Of a stretch of 64,000 nucleotides of DNA, positions 22,370 to 34,439 are shown piece after piece. This stretch comes from Bettongia penicillata ogilbyi. Taxonomy: Eukaryota; Chordata; Mammalia; Diprotodontia; Potoroidae. Both the position numbers and the translations under genes were made by a program. The notes under the pieces were generated by a model. The model was not told the DNA's origin. It saw only the letters and a list, made by a program, of their open reading frames with translations, and did no database searches. The first letter of the stretch is position 1. Every line of letters begins with the position of its first letter. The DNA lies in the NCBI GenBank assembly GCA_023548195.1, contig JAJHZJ010000014.1, positions 19,465,718-19,529,717 of the forward strand, given 5' to 3'.

Positions 22370-23815
22370 CTGGGATGGGGCAAAACCAACTGTGGAAATA
22401 ATTGCAACTATATAGTTGGGCTGGTGTGGGCCAGATGCCACAGGTGGGAAGTCAGTGATCTGGGCTGCTAAAATATGTAGGAAAATTCAGGGACTGAGTT
22501 GCTTTCAAAGACATGGTCTCTTCCTTTTCAGGGTCCAGATTTCATCACCCCTTCATTCTCCCCTCAAACAAATGGGAACCAAAATCTTTTGGGATAAGAG
22601 GTGAAGGTCTTGGCTTCTGAAACTGCTTCATGCTGGTAAGGGGCATAGAGCTATCCTTGCCATGAGGGACTTTAAGGGAGAAGGAAGTGAACCCAGGCTG
22701 CAGCCAGGGGACAATAGTTGAATGGGGAGGGTACCCACTGTTTGCTACCCACTGTAGATGAATGGCCTGTAGTCTGGAAGACACAAAACTGGCAAGCAAG
22801 TATAATATGTAGAGTCTCAATATAGGGAGCATTAAAAGTGATGTCAGAATGCAGGAAAAGAAAGAAAGCAAGAGCCCCATTAGAATCATTTATGCTTGAG
22901 ATTCAGGGTTATCTAATCTTGTTACTTTCTCAAAAGTTTCTGCTCTGATTCCAATTCCTTTAGGAGGATCAGATTCAATCCTATACATGGCTTAAGAGGG
23001 TCAGGCAATTTCCAGTACAAGACCATTAAAAATGATGCAGTTTGGGATTGCTAAGGACCCTGAAATATCAGGGTACAGGGAGGCATCTATGGAAAAAATT
23101 TACACACTCAAACCTTCCAATCAGAGGTAAGGCTTATTGTAATGGCAATAGAGGGTGCTAGATTCCTAGTGAATGTGAAACTTAGTGGGGATGAGACATG
23201 CTTATTATACAAAAGAAAGGGACAGTGAAAAGATCTGGATGGGATTTAGGAGTGGTAGGTGGGCTGGAATGGGCCAGATGCCTTGGGCAAGTTGCCAGCT
23301 GGGCTGCTGAAATTTATGGGAAAATGTAGGAACTGGGTTGCTTTCAAAGACATAGTCTTTTCCTTTTAGGAGTCCAAGTCTCATCATTTCATCAGTAGTA
23401 CCCTTGACAGTAATAGGGAAGTTAAGAAGGTTTGGGGTTTAAGATAGTAAGTTTGGTTTTGGTTCAACAAATAGCTTAATAAGCAGCATGAGAGTTGAGT
23501 TGGGCAGTTAGAAAAGGGATTAGAACTAGAAAAGTAGATTTGAGAATCAAACATAAAGATGATAATCGAAGCCATAGACACTATAGAGTTCATCAAGTGA
23601 AATAGTATAAAAGGAGAAAAGAAAAGATGCCAGAAGAGCATCTATGGGAAACCCACAGCTAGCAGACCTGACATGGATGAAGATCCAGCAAAGGAATTTA
23701 AGAATGAGTGATTAGGAAAGCAGGTGGAGAAGCAGTGGAAAGTAATATCAGAAAAACCTAGAGGAAACAGAGTATCACAGAGGCCAGATCAATAGTGATC
23801 TGATATAACTAAAAA

Positions 23816-24405
23816 AAAAAAACAAAACAACCAAAAGTGCCATAACATTTAAATTGCCTCTGTAATCACAAAGTCACAAAACTTTTTGTCATTTCCACAC
23901 TGATGGCTTATTAATGTAGTTGAATATATATATTAAATAGACCCAAAATTTAATCAAAGATATTTATTTCTGGATGAAGCCTTAAAAATAGTTAGAGGAG
24001 CATCAAAAGATCCTCCATTGGTGACCTCAAAATAAACACAAAGAATAATATGTTGAAAAAGAAGAGTCTAAACAAGGACTGATTAATGCAAATTTGTTTA
24101 TAGGTGGAAATTCAAGATCAGTTTATCTTGGCTAAGGAGCCCAGAATGCAAGTCTAACATGTGTTCGGGTTGGGAGTGTACAGGTTATGAGGAAACTCAC
24201 TTCTCTCTTATGGATGGCATCCACTAATTTTCCCTTTGGCCAGCCATCACTACACCACATACTCAGATGGGGACAGTGACTGCTAGGAAAAGACAAGAGA
24301 GGGGGTAAATTTGTGTGACATACTCTTCTATGTATTAAGCCTCCTCACTCTGATGCCACTGTTTTAACTTGTTGGTATCGAGAGAAGATTCATGAGGTCT
24401 AGGTT
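23816..24405. other. Unassigned
   Basis: Nothing recognised other than an A-rich run at about 23812-23830. Confidence 0.4.
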
Positions 24406-24409
24406 CATG

Positions 24410-24585
24410 TGGTTTGTTACCCCAAATTTATCCTATTTATAGATTGTTTTTATGTTGTCTTTCCCATTAGGTTATGTGCTTCTAGAAAGTATAGATTATC
24501 TTTTGTCTTTCTTTGTACCTGCAATTGTTAACACAGTACCTGGCTCTGAAGTCATGTTATCAACTGATCAACTGATGGTCTTTCT
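24410..24585 (+). repeat. L2 3'-end fragment
   Basis: 'ttatgttgtctttcccatta', then 'ttatcttttgtctttctttg', then 'acacagtacctggctctgaa' is the usual L2 3' terminus order. The end is truncated. Confidence 0.6.
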
Positions 24586-26870
24586 GACCATTTATGTCTG
24601 TCTTTTGATGGAATGGGGTCAGAAGGCAGACCCCTTTCTTAGGAGTAGAAGGAAATAGGAGAAAAACTTGCACTCTGATAATTACACAAAGAAATCCCAT
24701 TCAATTCCATTCACTGTGTCTGTAAAAGTCATTTCATTGTCCTTTTCTCTAAATTCCCCTTCAAAACTATGTAGAAAATAGACTACAAACAACCAGGATG
24801 AATCATTTTACATAACCAGCAAATTAAAAATTAAACAGAAATCATAAAAAACTTAAAAGAATAAATAAGCTTTAGAACATCACCGCACTCTCCCTGGGAG
24901 GGAAGAGAAACTGAAGGGGAAGATATTTTATCATCTGCATAATTCCTTTGTCAGAAGTCCAGCACTGATCAGACATGTTTCTTGCTCTAATTTCAGGCTG
25001 TTTCATCTGGCTGTGATAGGCAAAGAGGTGGTGGAAATGACAGCATTTGTCTTCAAATATCCACCAGAGTAGCCACTCCCCTGCTTTAAGTCTTTCCATT
25101 CTTTTGCTTTCCTCCTCCTCACTCCTACTTACCTAATTCCAATTGGATTACAAGCTCAGCATCTCCAATTATCCCTATGTCATCATGCACACTTTTCACC
25201 CTTCCTGAAATTTCAACCCTCCTCTTTAAGGACAAGGAAAGAGCAGACAGTTTTCTTCCTGGGGCAGTAACACTTTGGTTGTTTCTGGAGGCTAACACAG
25301 ATGGGTACCCTTCTACCTTCAGATAATTGGCATTCAATTCCTCTATTACTTAAGAAAATAGAAAAAAATTCTGCCAGTGAATGGAAGAAACTGTGAAACA
25401 TCACTGCAGGCTGAAAAAAAAAACCACAAACACACACACCAAAACTTAGCACCTAAAGAATACCTGGCAAGATAAAATCTGGTGGGCAGAACTACAGATC
25501 ATACAGACCTTAGAATGACACTGAGAATTTATGCATTAAAACATAATAGAATTAGATCATTATTGGAGACAGGACTGTTCCTCTTGTGATCCTTATTTAC
25601 AGATGGCAGTGCTAGCAGTAGTTTGTTTCCTAGGCTTCTGTTTAGCATAAAGCCTCAAATCAAAGAGAAAACTGCCTCCCCACATCCCTTTACACTACCC
25701 TAATTATTTCACACAATTATTGTACACAGTCTACTAATACTATTTACCAGAGCTTCATATCACTTGAAACATTCCTTTAGTAGCTAATGCTATCTGATTC
25801 CCTTTCTTGAAGTTGCCTAGTACAACTCACCACAGAAGAAAAATGTTTGGTAGCCTACTTTTAAGGGAAACAACTAATAGATGCACTATTTGTGTGTGTT
25901 TGTGTCTGTCTGTGTCTGTGTGTCCGTGTGTATTTGTGTGTGTTTTGAGGGGGATGGTGTCCTGCCCTGCCAACACAGAAATTACCACTCGTTGTTAGGT
26001 GAGATCTTTCATCACAAGGAGATGTCTCTAACTTCAAGCAAGCATTGTGTTTTTTAAAACTTGATTTCTTTCTTCTACCCCTAAGACCTTTGAAATAAAT
26101 CTTTCAACCCTTTGCTACCTTGATTCCTGAAAATGTAAGCTTTTCACTACCTTAATTGTATGTAAGCATTATTTGAGTCTTAGGAACAAAATAATGTCAC
26201 TCTACTCTTATATAAAACATCAAATATTCTTGCATTTGTGGTCTTTACTTGGAGTTCAAAAGAAGTACATAATGGAGCAGAAGAAAGTCCAGAGGAAGAA
26301 TTCTTAAATGACTAAAAGAAAATAAGAAGCTGCTGTATGATGACAGACTCAAAAGATCATGATGAGCATCTGAAAAGACAAAGACTAAGTGGAGATATGC
26401 TTATAGTGTATAAAAATCATAAGAGATATAAACTGACTATGATCATCAAATTCATATTTACTAGAATGATATTTTTGAAAAAGGAAATTGGAACAAATAT
26501 AAGCAAGTACTATTTTATATAGTGAGTAGAAACTTATGGAACCAATTACTTCAAGAAGTTTTGCAGACTGAAAACATAAGTAACTTTATAAAAGCTTTAG
26601 CTAAATTCTTCAATAACAGTTTAGGGGAAATGATGATGTTTCGGTATATACTCCTAATTTCTGTCATCAAATGATATGACTTTAATAATATAATTGGGCA
26701 GGTGAAAGAATTTCCCAGGTACAGGAAAGAAATTAGAATCTGTCTGGATTGTATTGCTACCACTACTCATAAATTCAATTGCATTGATAAGAGATTGTTA
26801 ATTAGTGATAGACTTAGTCTATCAAAATTTATTGCTCAAGAAAAACATATGAGGATATATAATGGTACCT
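24586..26870. other. Unassigned non-coding sequence with a TG microsatellite
   Basis: Includes a TG-rich simple repeat at 25891-25944. The part at 26290-26700 vaguely resembles a decayed CR1 or DNA transposon, but no motif was firm. No exon supported. Confidence 0.35.
25891..25944. repeat. (TG)n-rich simple repeat
   Basis: Alternating TGTG, TGTCTG and TGTC blocks over about 54 bp. Confidence 0.85.
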
Positions 26871-26871
26871 T

Positions 26872-27060
26872 AAAAAGAGCTTTGACTCTAAAGTCAGAGT
26901 TACATGAATTTCAATCTCACCTCTGAAAATTACTACCTGTGTAACCTTGAGCAAGTAACTTCCCATCCTTGGGTCTCAGTTCTGCATCAATAAAACAAAG
27001 GGATTAAATTAGATGGCCTCTAAGGTCCCTTCTGGCTCTAAATCTATTATCCTATGTTGG
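26872..27060 (+). repeat. MIR/CORE-SINE copy
   Basis: 'ctctaaagtcagagttacat', 'tgtgtaaccttgagcaagta', 'tagatggcctctaaggtccc' and 'ttctggctctaaatctatta' in order identify a SINE with the tail shared by marsupial MIR-like families. Confidence 0.8.
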
Positions 27061-27820
27061 CCATAGAGTGCTAAGAAATAACATAGACCTTCCTTTTCAC
27101 AGACTAGCAGACTGCATTTTGTTGCTTTGGGTCAAGTCTTTGTTACAAGTGAAAAGTAGGATTTTTGTCTACAAATTAGCTCATAATAAATGAAAGCCAA
27201 TTATATATTTAAAAAGAAAAACAAAATAAAATGTTGAAAAGTTTTTTTTTTAAACCGTGCACTTTAAAAATGTTCCTGGGAAAGGGCCTCCATTCTTTTA
27301 TTTAAAGAAAAACTGAAGATGTGGTAGAAACATTTTTGTAGTAATTTTTATGAATTCATTTTATTGGCATTCTTTGTTGGCTCTCCCAGTATGAATTAGT
27401 TCCTTACATGATTTACTTCTTTTTTCAACAAAGAAGGCTGAAACTAATTTAATTTAAAACAGTCTGCATTTTTATTACGATGTGTGTGGTAATTCTCACC
27501 TTCTATCTTTACCAATTATTGTATTTTTTCTTTTTGCCATCATGAATTCTTATATATGCATATATTCACACATATTTGCATACGTATATGTAATATACAT
27601 ACATATGTATGTCTGTACATGTTCAAACTTTCATATTACATCAAAGACAGGCAAAAAAGAAAATGATACAGTCCAGAGCCTGCTGATGCTACAGACATCT
27701 GCATAAGTACACAATGCAATTTCATTCGAATCACAGAGATTGGTAAGAATAAATATATACTTTTGATAATGGTTATCTCTTGGGTTGAAAATACAGTTAG
27801 TGATAGCATAGTTTTCACTT
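27061..27820. other. Unassigned
   Basis: No gene or family seen. There is a short 'atatacatacatatgtatgt' low-complexity tract near 27590. Confidence 0.4.
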
Positions 27821-27824
27821 AAAG

Positions 27825-27970
27825 GGTTGAAAAAGTATGGTATATGAATACAATGGTATTATTGGGCCCTAAGAAATGATAAAAAGGGATAGTTTGAGAG
27901 AAAATTGGGAAGAATTGTATGAATATATGTGAAGTGAGCAAAACAAGAAGAATGATTTTGTATATCTATA
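27825..27970 (+). mobile_element. L1 ORF2 3' fragment
   Basis: 'gtatatgaatacaatggtat', then 'ccctaagaaatgataaaaag', then 'gtgaagtgagcaaaacaaga' follows the L1 ORF2 C-terminal/3'UTR order. The copy is short and decayed. Confidence 0.7.
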
Positions 27971-28024
27971 TATGTTAGCACATCTCTTGGTACAAAGTCC
28001 TTAAAAATGCTTTTTCATTCACTC

Positions 28025-28235
28025 TTACATTCATTCAACATCTTTGATTCTTACAATAACTCTGTGGATACTGAGGATTATATTATTTCTATTTTTACTG
28101 AGAAGCAAATTGACATATGAGAGAGATTAAGCAACTTGCTCCTGGTCAATCATTTATTATAAGGGTGCATTTTGAACCTGGTCTCTCCTAACTCCAAGTG
28201 CAATGTACTTTCTATCTCTCCAGGTAGATTCCACT
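28025..28235 (-). repeat. MIR/CORE-SINE (antisense)
   Basis: 'acaataactctgtggatact', 'gattaagcaacttgctcctg' and 'tgaacctggtctctcctaac' are reversed SINE core and tRNA-region signals. Confidence 0.75.
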
Positions 28236-28505
28236 TTCTTTGAAGGCAGGGACTAGAAAAGACAGGTTTAGGCTTGATGTAGAATGGGTCATTTAACAAA
28301 AAAGAAATTTCTTAACAAATAGAGCTATCCAAAAGTGGAATGGGATACCTTGGGAAGTAGTGAGTTCCTGATCACTAGAAATCTTCAAGCAAACACTGGA
28401 TGATCATTTCTCAGTAGGTTGTAGAGGAATTGCTTTTTAGGTATGGGTTGAACCAGTGGGCTCTAAAGTCCCCTGTAGCTCTAAAACTCTCTGGTTTTGT
28501 CACAA
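28236..28505 (+). mobile_element. CR1-type LINE 3' end
   Basis: 'gtttaggcttgatgtagaat', 'agctatccaaaagtggaatg', 'gggaagtagtgagttcctga', 'tcttcaagcaaacactggat' and 'tatgggttgaaccagtgggc' follow the ORF2 C-terminus and 3'UTR of vertebrate CR1 (reading RLDVRK...W...P). It is non-functional. Confidence 0.8.
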
Positions 28506-28769
28506 CGGATCTTAAAATCTATCTATGTACCTGGGCAGAATGCTACCAGATATCATCACAATATAGTATTCCTCTGGTAATAGCTGACTTTTATATATTT
28601 CAAAATATTCCCAGGTTTAGTAGGATTAGATTGTTTCTTATTTGTTTTGTTTCTGAAATCTTTAATAAGTGAAAAAATTGGGCTATGGATATAGTGTTAT
28701 GTCTAATTGCAGACATATAGAAAAGTTTGTTAGTATCAGAGGTAAGAACTCATTCTGTAGTGGGAAAGC

Positions 28770-28915
28770 ACTCGGTCAGTCAACAAACATTTCTTAAGCA
28801 CCTACTATGTACCAGGCAATGGTTACAAAACACTAGAATACAAAGAAAGGCAAAAGGGAGCCCTGGCCTGGAAGACCTGGGTTCAAATACAGGCTCTGAC
28901 AAGTTACTTTAAGGA
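28770..28915. repeat. CR1/L3-type 3' terminus (antisense) next to a SINE scrap
   Basis: 28770-28860 has 'caacaaacatttcttaagca', 'cctactatgtaccaggcaat' and 'acaaagaaaggcaaaa', a reversed LINE terminus. 28860-28915 carries 'gaagacctgggttcaaatac', a SINE B-box-like piece. Confidence 0.55.
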
Positions 28916-31465
28916 AAGCTCACTGCCAATTTTAAAGTGAGGTATTAATAACAATAGTCAATGTTTTTCTTTCAAGGTCCTAGTCTATCTTGAAGAACAC
29001 TGATTGAAAGGCAATCAGCTTAAATCAAAAGACTGAGGAGAATTACTTACCCCTTACTACACAGGCCCATGAAAATATTTCTTGATTTTACATTTTCTGC
29101 TCTTTGTATTTAAAGAATTTGGATAAAATTAATGAAATAGTTCAATTTGTACACACATGATATGCTTAATTATAATATAGCTAAAATGGAAGAATGATCA
29201 AAACAAAACTTTTATAGGTATTTTGCATTTTGTTATATTTTCATGGATACTCTTTGCACAGAGAAATTCAATAGTGCAATATTTTAATTTGAGTTTCTGC
29301 AATGGAACCAAGTTGTTTCTCAACATTTTCCCATAGGCTTTGCCAGACTTAACAGTGCCCTGTTCTTTTATGTCTAATTTCAGAGGTGTCTTTCTCAAAG
29401 CAATCATTTTGAAGAGCATTTCAAGTACAATCAAGTATGTTGCTATATTTTTCCAGAAGGAAAACTGAACCACAATTTCTGAAGTATGTAGAGCTTTCTA
29501 ACAAGGGTATGTCATATATCTAGATATATTCGACATGTTTTTCATTATAATAACACAGAAATACAAACTTTTACAAACGATAGGGTAAATTCATTGAGAC
29601 TGTTTTCTTACTCATTTTTTTCACAATCCACAGTAAATACCTTAAAATTTGATGTATTAATCCCTTTTCTATATTGTTACAATTTGTTCTTTTTCTTCCC
29701 TTTTTTTTATTTATTGGATTTTCTGTGAATTTGTGTCATCCAATATATAGCAAAAAAGTCACAGTATTATTGATTTTACCAAAATACTTGATTGGCTTAA
29801 AAGAAGGATTCCTCTTGGGTTGACTTCAGAGAACCAAAGGGTTAGTGAGTAAGAGAGAAGTTACATAAAAAAGAAAATAATGTTTAATCAAGAAAAATGG
29901 GGATATTTACTCCCATGAATAAAGGAGATAAAGCCTATTTAAAAGAAACTGGGAAGTCTACACATAAAGAAGTATATTGAGCAAAACCAGCATTCTGGAA
30001 ATTAGTCTAAATATTGCTATTTTAAATGAATATTTTTCATAGGTAAAGACTTTGATTTCCAGAGGTTGTTCAATGTTTATTTCATTTCAGTAAACTCTGC
30101 CTTAATCATTATTTGCAATTATCTCTAAGACTGATTACCTCTCACTTTGAATGATTTCATGAGTTCTAGAATACAGACCTACTTCCAACCACAAATAATC
30201 AGATTCCTTGACCTGGAATTTCTTAGCTTTCATAACTTGTCCTACTTATTTTGACCATACAGAGACAAATATTGAACTATCTCAATATTTTGAGGGTATT
30301 TCTGATCTCCTTTATAAGGCTACTTCATATGGTATAGAGTGGAGTTCATCCAAAGTCATCCAGTGGAATATTCATTCCTGTCCTCCACCATATCTTTTAT
30401 CAGAAGTTACCTAACAGACTAGAATTTTTCTATCTGGCTTTTAAAAATCATATGACCAATAATAATGCTAGAATAATTATTTTCTGCAAAATGCTACAAT
30501 TCCAAAACTATAAGAGAAAGGAATTATGTGATTATTAAAATATTTATATTAAAAATAATTATGTGATTCCCAAAGGCAAGTGAGAGGAATACAAAAGAAT
30601 AGTAGAAAGACTAAAATGACAAGAAAGAAAGATCTAAGAAAAACCTAGGTCAGAAGTATATATAGTCTGAGAAAGGATCATAAAAAAGGAAGAATGAATA
30701 AACCCCAAAGAGAAACCAAAGCACTTTAAAAAATATCATAAAGGAAAATGAACCAATAATTTTAATGAAGAGAATTATGTAAACTCCTTGAGATCACAGA
30801 ACAGCAGAAAGAAACTATAAAATAGTGCAAAAGAAAGTCAAACTCTTAGAAGTTGCAATTTAATGTAATCTGAAAATCAGAAATCTTAAGCCTGAATTTA
30901 TAAATACAAAGAACTTATAAGGAAAAATAGGAATGCATGATGGAAGAATCTTGCCAAAAAAGCAGAAACTGAGAGAAAATAACAGATTTAGAACACAAAA
31001 AGTACAAGAGAAGCCAATGGCAAGATATAAACACATAAATAAAGCAATGAAAAACCAGTACAAATTCTATATAAGCCAAAGTAATTGAACTAAAGAAAAG
31101 ATGTGTAAAGAAAACTTAAGCATCATACTCTCCCAACAGAAAATGACAAATGAAAATTTTTGAATAACGTAATGAAGGCAATTATTTGAAAAGATTGTCT
31201 AGAACTTGAAAATGCAGAAAACAAAGCACTGATCAAATCAATGTCACTGACAGAAAAAAATACTGCTCTTTAATTTCCAAAACATTTAAAAGATGTTAAA
31301 TTTCATAACTTGATAACAACGAACTTCTCAAGCAAGTAGAAGATCTTAAAATATAAAGGAAAGGCAATTTGAATAACGTAGAATTATTCTCAATTCACAA
31401 GAAAAAGCAGGTATTGGAACAGTATATTTCAAAAAATCAAAAGAGTACAACCTGCAATTTTTTCT
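28916..31465. other. Unassigned, A-rich; right part possibly decayed L1 ORF1
   Basis: From about 30590 to 31440 the sequence is lysine/glutamate-codon rich on the + strand, as decayed L1 or HAL1 ORF1 coiled-coil sequence would be, but I could not align it. The 91-codon minus frame at 29198-29473 has no recognisable motif. Confidence 0.3.
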
Positions 31466-31469
31466 TCTT

Positions 31470-31850
31470 TTGAGAACTTTTTTTCCCCACATGCTTTGAC
31501 CATTTATCCAATGGGGAATAGCTCTTGGTCTTATATATTTGAGTGTATATCTTGGGCATTAGACCTTCATCAGAGATAATCTGACGCAATTATTTCCCCC
31601 CAATTGACAGCTTTCTCTTTGATCCTAATTCAATTGATTTTGTTTGTATAAATTTCAGATCTTCAATTTCATATAATTGAAATTACCTATTTTATCTTTG
31701 TGGTTATGTTTATTCCACATTTGGTTAAGAAAACTCTTCCTACCCATAGCTGTGAAATGTACCTAATCACATTCTCTTCAAATGTTTTATGATATGAACA
31801 TTAATATTTAAACTTCATGGTCATTTTGAGCTTATTTATCAAAAAATAAA
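31470..31850 (-). mobile_element. L1 ORF2 fragment (antisense)
   Basis: 'ttgaccatttatccaatggg', 'ttgggcattagaccttcatc' and 'aatttcagatcttcaatttc', ending with 'catggtcattttgagctt', is the reverse complement of the L1 ORF2 C-terminal region. It abuts a sense L1 fragment covering an overlapping part of ORF2. Confidence 0.75.
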
Positions 31851-31864
31851 TAAAATAGATTTTT

Positions 31865-32700
31865 TTAGTATATCAAACTGAAAAGTTTTAGCAAGAACTA
31901 AATCAATGCAGCTTGAAAAATAAGGTATGCTATCAATGAGGAAAAGAACTACAGCAAATATCATTCCAGCATATAAAGAGAAATAACACAGGGCCAAGAG
32001 CTATTATCCCAAGGATAAGTGACATAAGACTATGAACAAGTAGAATCCAAAAAATGAACAAACATGGGAAAAATTACTTCAAATAAAGTAAAAGAAATGT
32101 AAAAAAACAATTATGAGGTTTTCTCTCATAACCAGCAAAATGGCAAGATGACAAAAGATGGAAATAATCAGTGGTGAAGAAGTTATGGGAAGATAGGTTA
32201 TAGAGCTGTAAATTGGTTCAACTAACATGGAATATAATTTGATATTTGGTTAAAAAAATGAGAAGTAGGTCAAAGATAGACATATCCTATATACTACAAA
32301 ATATTCAAAACATCATTGTGGTAGTAAAAAGAACTGGCAGCAAAAATAGAAATCTGTTGATAAGAGAATGGCTAAAAAATAAAGCTTAATTAATGTAAAT
32401 GAATACTACTTATATACAAGAAATGACAAATTTAAAGAATTCTCAGAAGATTCATATAAACTGATGCAAAGGAAGCACAACCAAGAAAACAACATACACT
32501 ATGATTAAAATAATGTAAATGAATTAATTAAAAAACTGAAACTGAACCCTGTGTAATTATAATGACCATATCTGTTCTGGAGAAGAGATGAAAAATACAC
32601 TTTCTTCCCTTCTTTGAGGTGTTGGAGGACTTTAAGTGTGAAAGACTTCATTGGTTTATAAGGTTAATTAGTGCTGACAAACTATTTTTTCTTTATTTCT
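31865..32700 (+). mobile_element. L1 ORF2 C-terminus and 3'UTR
   Basis: 'aactaaatcaatgcagcttg', 'agggccaagagctattatcc', 'aaactgatgcaaaggaagca', 'caagaaaacaacatacacta' and 'gtgtaattataatgaccata' reproduce the order of an older marsupial L1 3' end. It ends near a T-rich tract. Confidence 0.75.
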
Positions 32701-32907
32701 TTTTTTTCTTTTTTATAAAAGATAGTTCTTTAGCAGAAGGCTAGTGGAAACACACATTTGGAAATGATAATGATATAAAAAACAAAAGAAATACACTTTT
32801 TAAATTGCATAAGCAGCACACAAACTGTTCTGTCACCTCTCATTCTCATTACATGGCAAGGCTACCTCCTCTTCAGGTGGGATAGTACTGGATGTTTTGT
32901 GTAGACA

Positions 32908-33185
32908 GAGGCAGCTGGTGGAGCAGTGGATAGAGCACTGGATCCAGAATTTAAGTCACCTGAGTTTGAATCCAGCCTTAGACACTTACCAGCTATGTGA
33001 CCATAGGCAAGTCACTTAATTTATGTTTGCCCCAGTTTCCTCAACTGTAAAATGGAAATAATCATTGTTATGTACCTCACAGAATTGTCATGAGGTAATG
33101 AGATAATATTTGTAAAAAAAAAAATGCTTAGCATAGTATCTGGCACATAGTAATTACTATATAAATGCTTATGTCCTTGCCCCTT
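32908..33185 (+). mobile_element. CORE-SINE, nearly full length
   Basis: 'gcagtggatagagcactgga', 'cacctgagtttgaatccagc' (B-box-like), 'ggcaagtcacttaatttatg', 'ctcaactgtaaaatggaaat' and 'tctggcacatagtaattact' cover the whole tRNA-core-tail order of a Mar1/MIR-type element. Confidence 0.9.
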
Positions 33186-33339
33186 CCCTCTTCCCTACAA
33201 GACAGCTATAGCATACTTATATATACAATATAGTTATTATCCTTTGGATGAGTTGAAAATATCATACTTTGGAGATAATGGTATTTCATGATTTATAGCG
33301 ATAAGGGGGAGGGGAGAGTAGAAAAGTGATGTCTATTGT

Positions 33340-33770
33340 CCAGATTATGACACAGAGCTTATCCAAATATATCTAGGACAGACAATATAAGTGGACAGTG
33401 AGTGAAACCTAGATCTAAATGGGGAAAGGACAGTATTGCCTTTAGGACATTGCAAATAACCATGAGTGACTCAAAACTAGAGATAAAGGCCATATTTTTT
33501 CAGTCCAATACAGAGAGGTACGTGGTGGTTATGAACAGGTCGCAAACAAGGAATTTCAAAGAATAGGAGTAAAAAGATGTTATCAGGGAAATATAAGCGG
33601 GATGGTCACATGGTATGGATGAATGACAAATCCTTTATTAGTATCCTTGGAATGAAGGAAAGCACCTAGCTGTAGCAAACTTATGAGAGGGTATAAACAA
33701 GAAAAGATGGCATATCATCTGCATCACTTGAGGAAAGACTCGGATCAATAAAGTGCACATATCTGAGAGT
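33340..33770 (+). mobile_element. Possible RTE-like LINE fragment (weak)
   Basis: One conceptual segment near 33590-33630 reads 'KYKRDGHMVWMNDKSF', similar to the 'KxRWAGHVARMxDxRWT' motif near the C-terminus of several RTE/CR1-like ORF2 proteins. The rest could not be aligned. Confidence 0.3.
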
Positions 33771-34435
33771 ACAGCTCCTACATGAGCTTAGAGTATTGAG
33801 TTTACCATCCATGAAAGATTAATGGAATTTAAAATAAGTGTTTTTATTTAACCTAATTCACTATTCCTTAATAGTTCAAAGAACTATCATATAGATTAGA
33901 CTCTAGACAATATCCATCCACTTATTTTTTTGTCTGTAGATTAAGTTGAAATTTTTTTGAATAGTGGTAAATCTTATTTTAGTTTTGTTGATTTCATTAT
34001 AGAGACTGATGCAATCACCAAAGTATCAACTATAAACTGTATATTCTGGAGAAATTTACAATCTACGAGGAACCTCTCTTCCATTTGGACTCTGTACTAT
34101 CTCTTACATGATGGTGGCAAACTACTTTAGCAAGCATATGTTGCAGAGATTAAATTGGTCTGTAGATACCATCTAAGGGAGTACACACCTGGAGCATTCT
34201 GGAAATGCCAAAAGACTTCAGGGACTTTTATGGTGATTTGGAATTTGAGAGAGTTATCTATAATGACTTCCCTGGATACTTCCAGCTATGAATCAATTTA
34301 TCACTGCTGTTTCTTACTGGGCATTTCAAAATTTTGAATCCCTTCATTGGCTCCTCTGAGTCAGAGGGAAGGGAAAGGGAAGAAAAAGGAAGGAAGGAGA
34401 AGTGATGAGGGAGAAGAAAAGGGTGGTGGTTGTGT
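33771..34435. other. Unassigned, ending in a purine-rich tract
   Basis: 34355-34430 is GA-rich ('gaagggaaagggaagaaaaa'). No gene seen. Confidence 0.4.
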
Positions 34436-34439
34436 GAGT

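Larger units (their letters stand above)
21371..23394 (+). mobile_element. Short LTR-like element without coding capacity
   Basis: Two diverged direct repeats of about 360-380 bp flank about 490 bp. Right copy: 23036-23394. Left copy: 21371-21573 plus 22370-22547, split by a later insertion. Shared blocks: 'gattcctagtgaat' (21500, 23160), 'ttgctttcaaagacat' (22499, 23338), 'gggctgg..tgggccagatgcc' (22418, 23261). Both copies start near a TG dinucleotide and end near 'TCATCA'. The interior has no gag or pol. The element interrupts an antisense LINE that resumes on both sides, so it moved in as one unit. No clean target duplication was found, and orientation is unknown. Confidence 0.6.
20543..23815 (-). 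mobile_element. CR1/L2/L3-type LINE (antisense), split by an LTR-like element
   Basis: Left part 20543-21370 starts with the reversed 3' terminus ('caatatttattaagtaccta', 'gagatacaaagaaaggaaaa') and continues through 'tgaacactaaacaggatttt' and 'ggctattgcaatagtgcagg'. The right part 23395-23815 resumes with 'cccttgacagtaatagggaa' and runs to 'gatccagcaaaggaa' and 'ctagaggaaacagagtatca'. Minus-strand translation around 21150-21210 gives 'TLITSHLHYCNSLLFG', a typical CR1/L2 reverse-transcriptase C-terminal motif. About 2 kb of later insertions separates the halves. Confidence 0.75.

Noticed and set aside
26290..26700. Possible CR1 or DNA-transposon remnant
   Set aside because: Only scattered short similarities to CR1 text; not enough to support a call.
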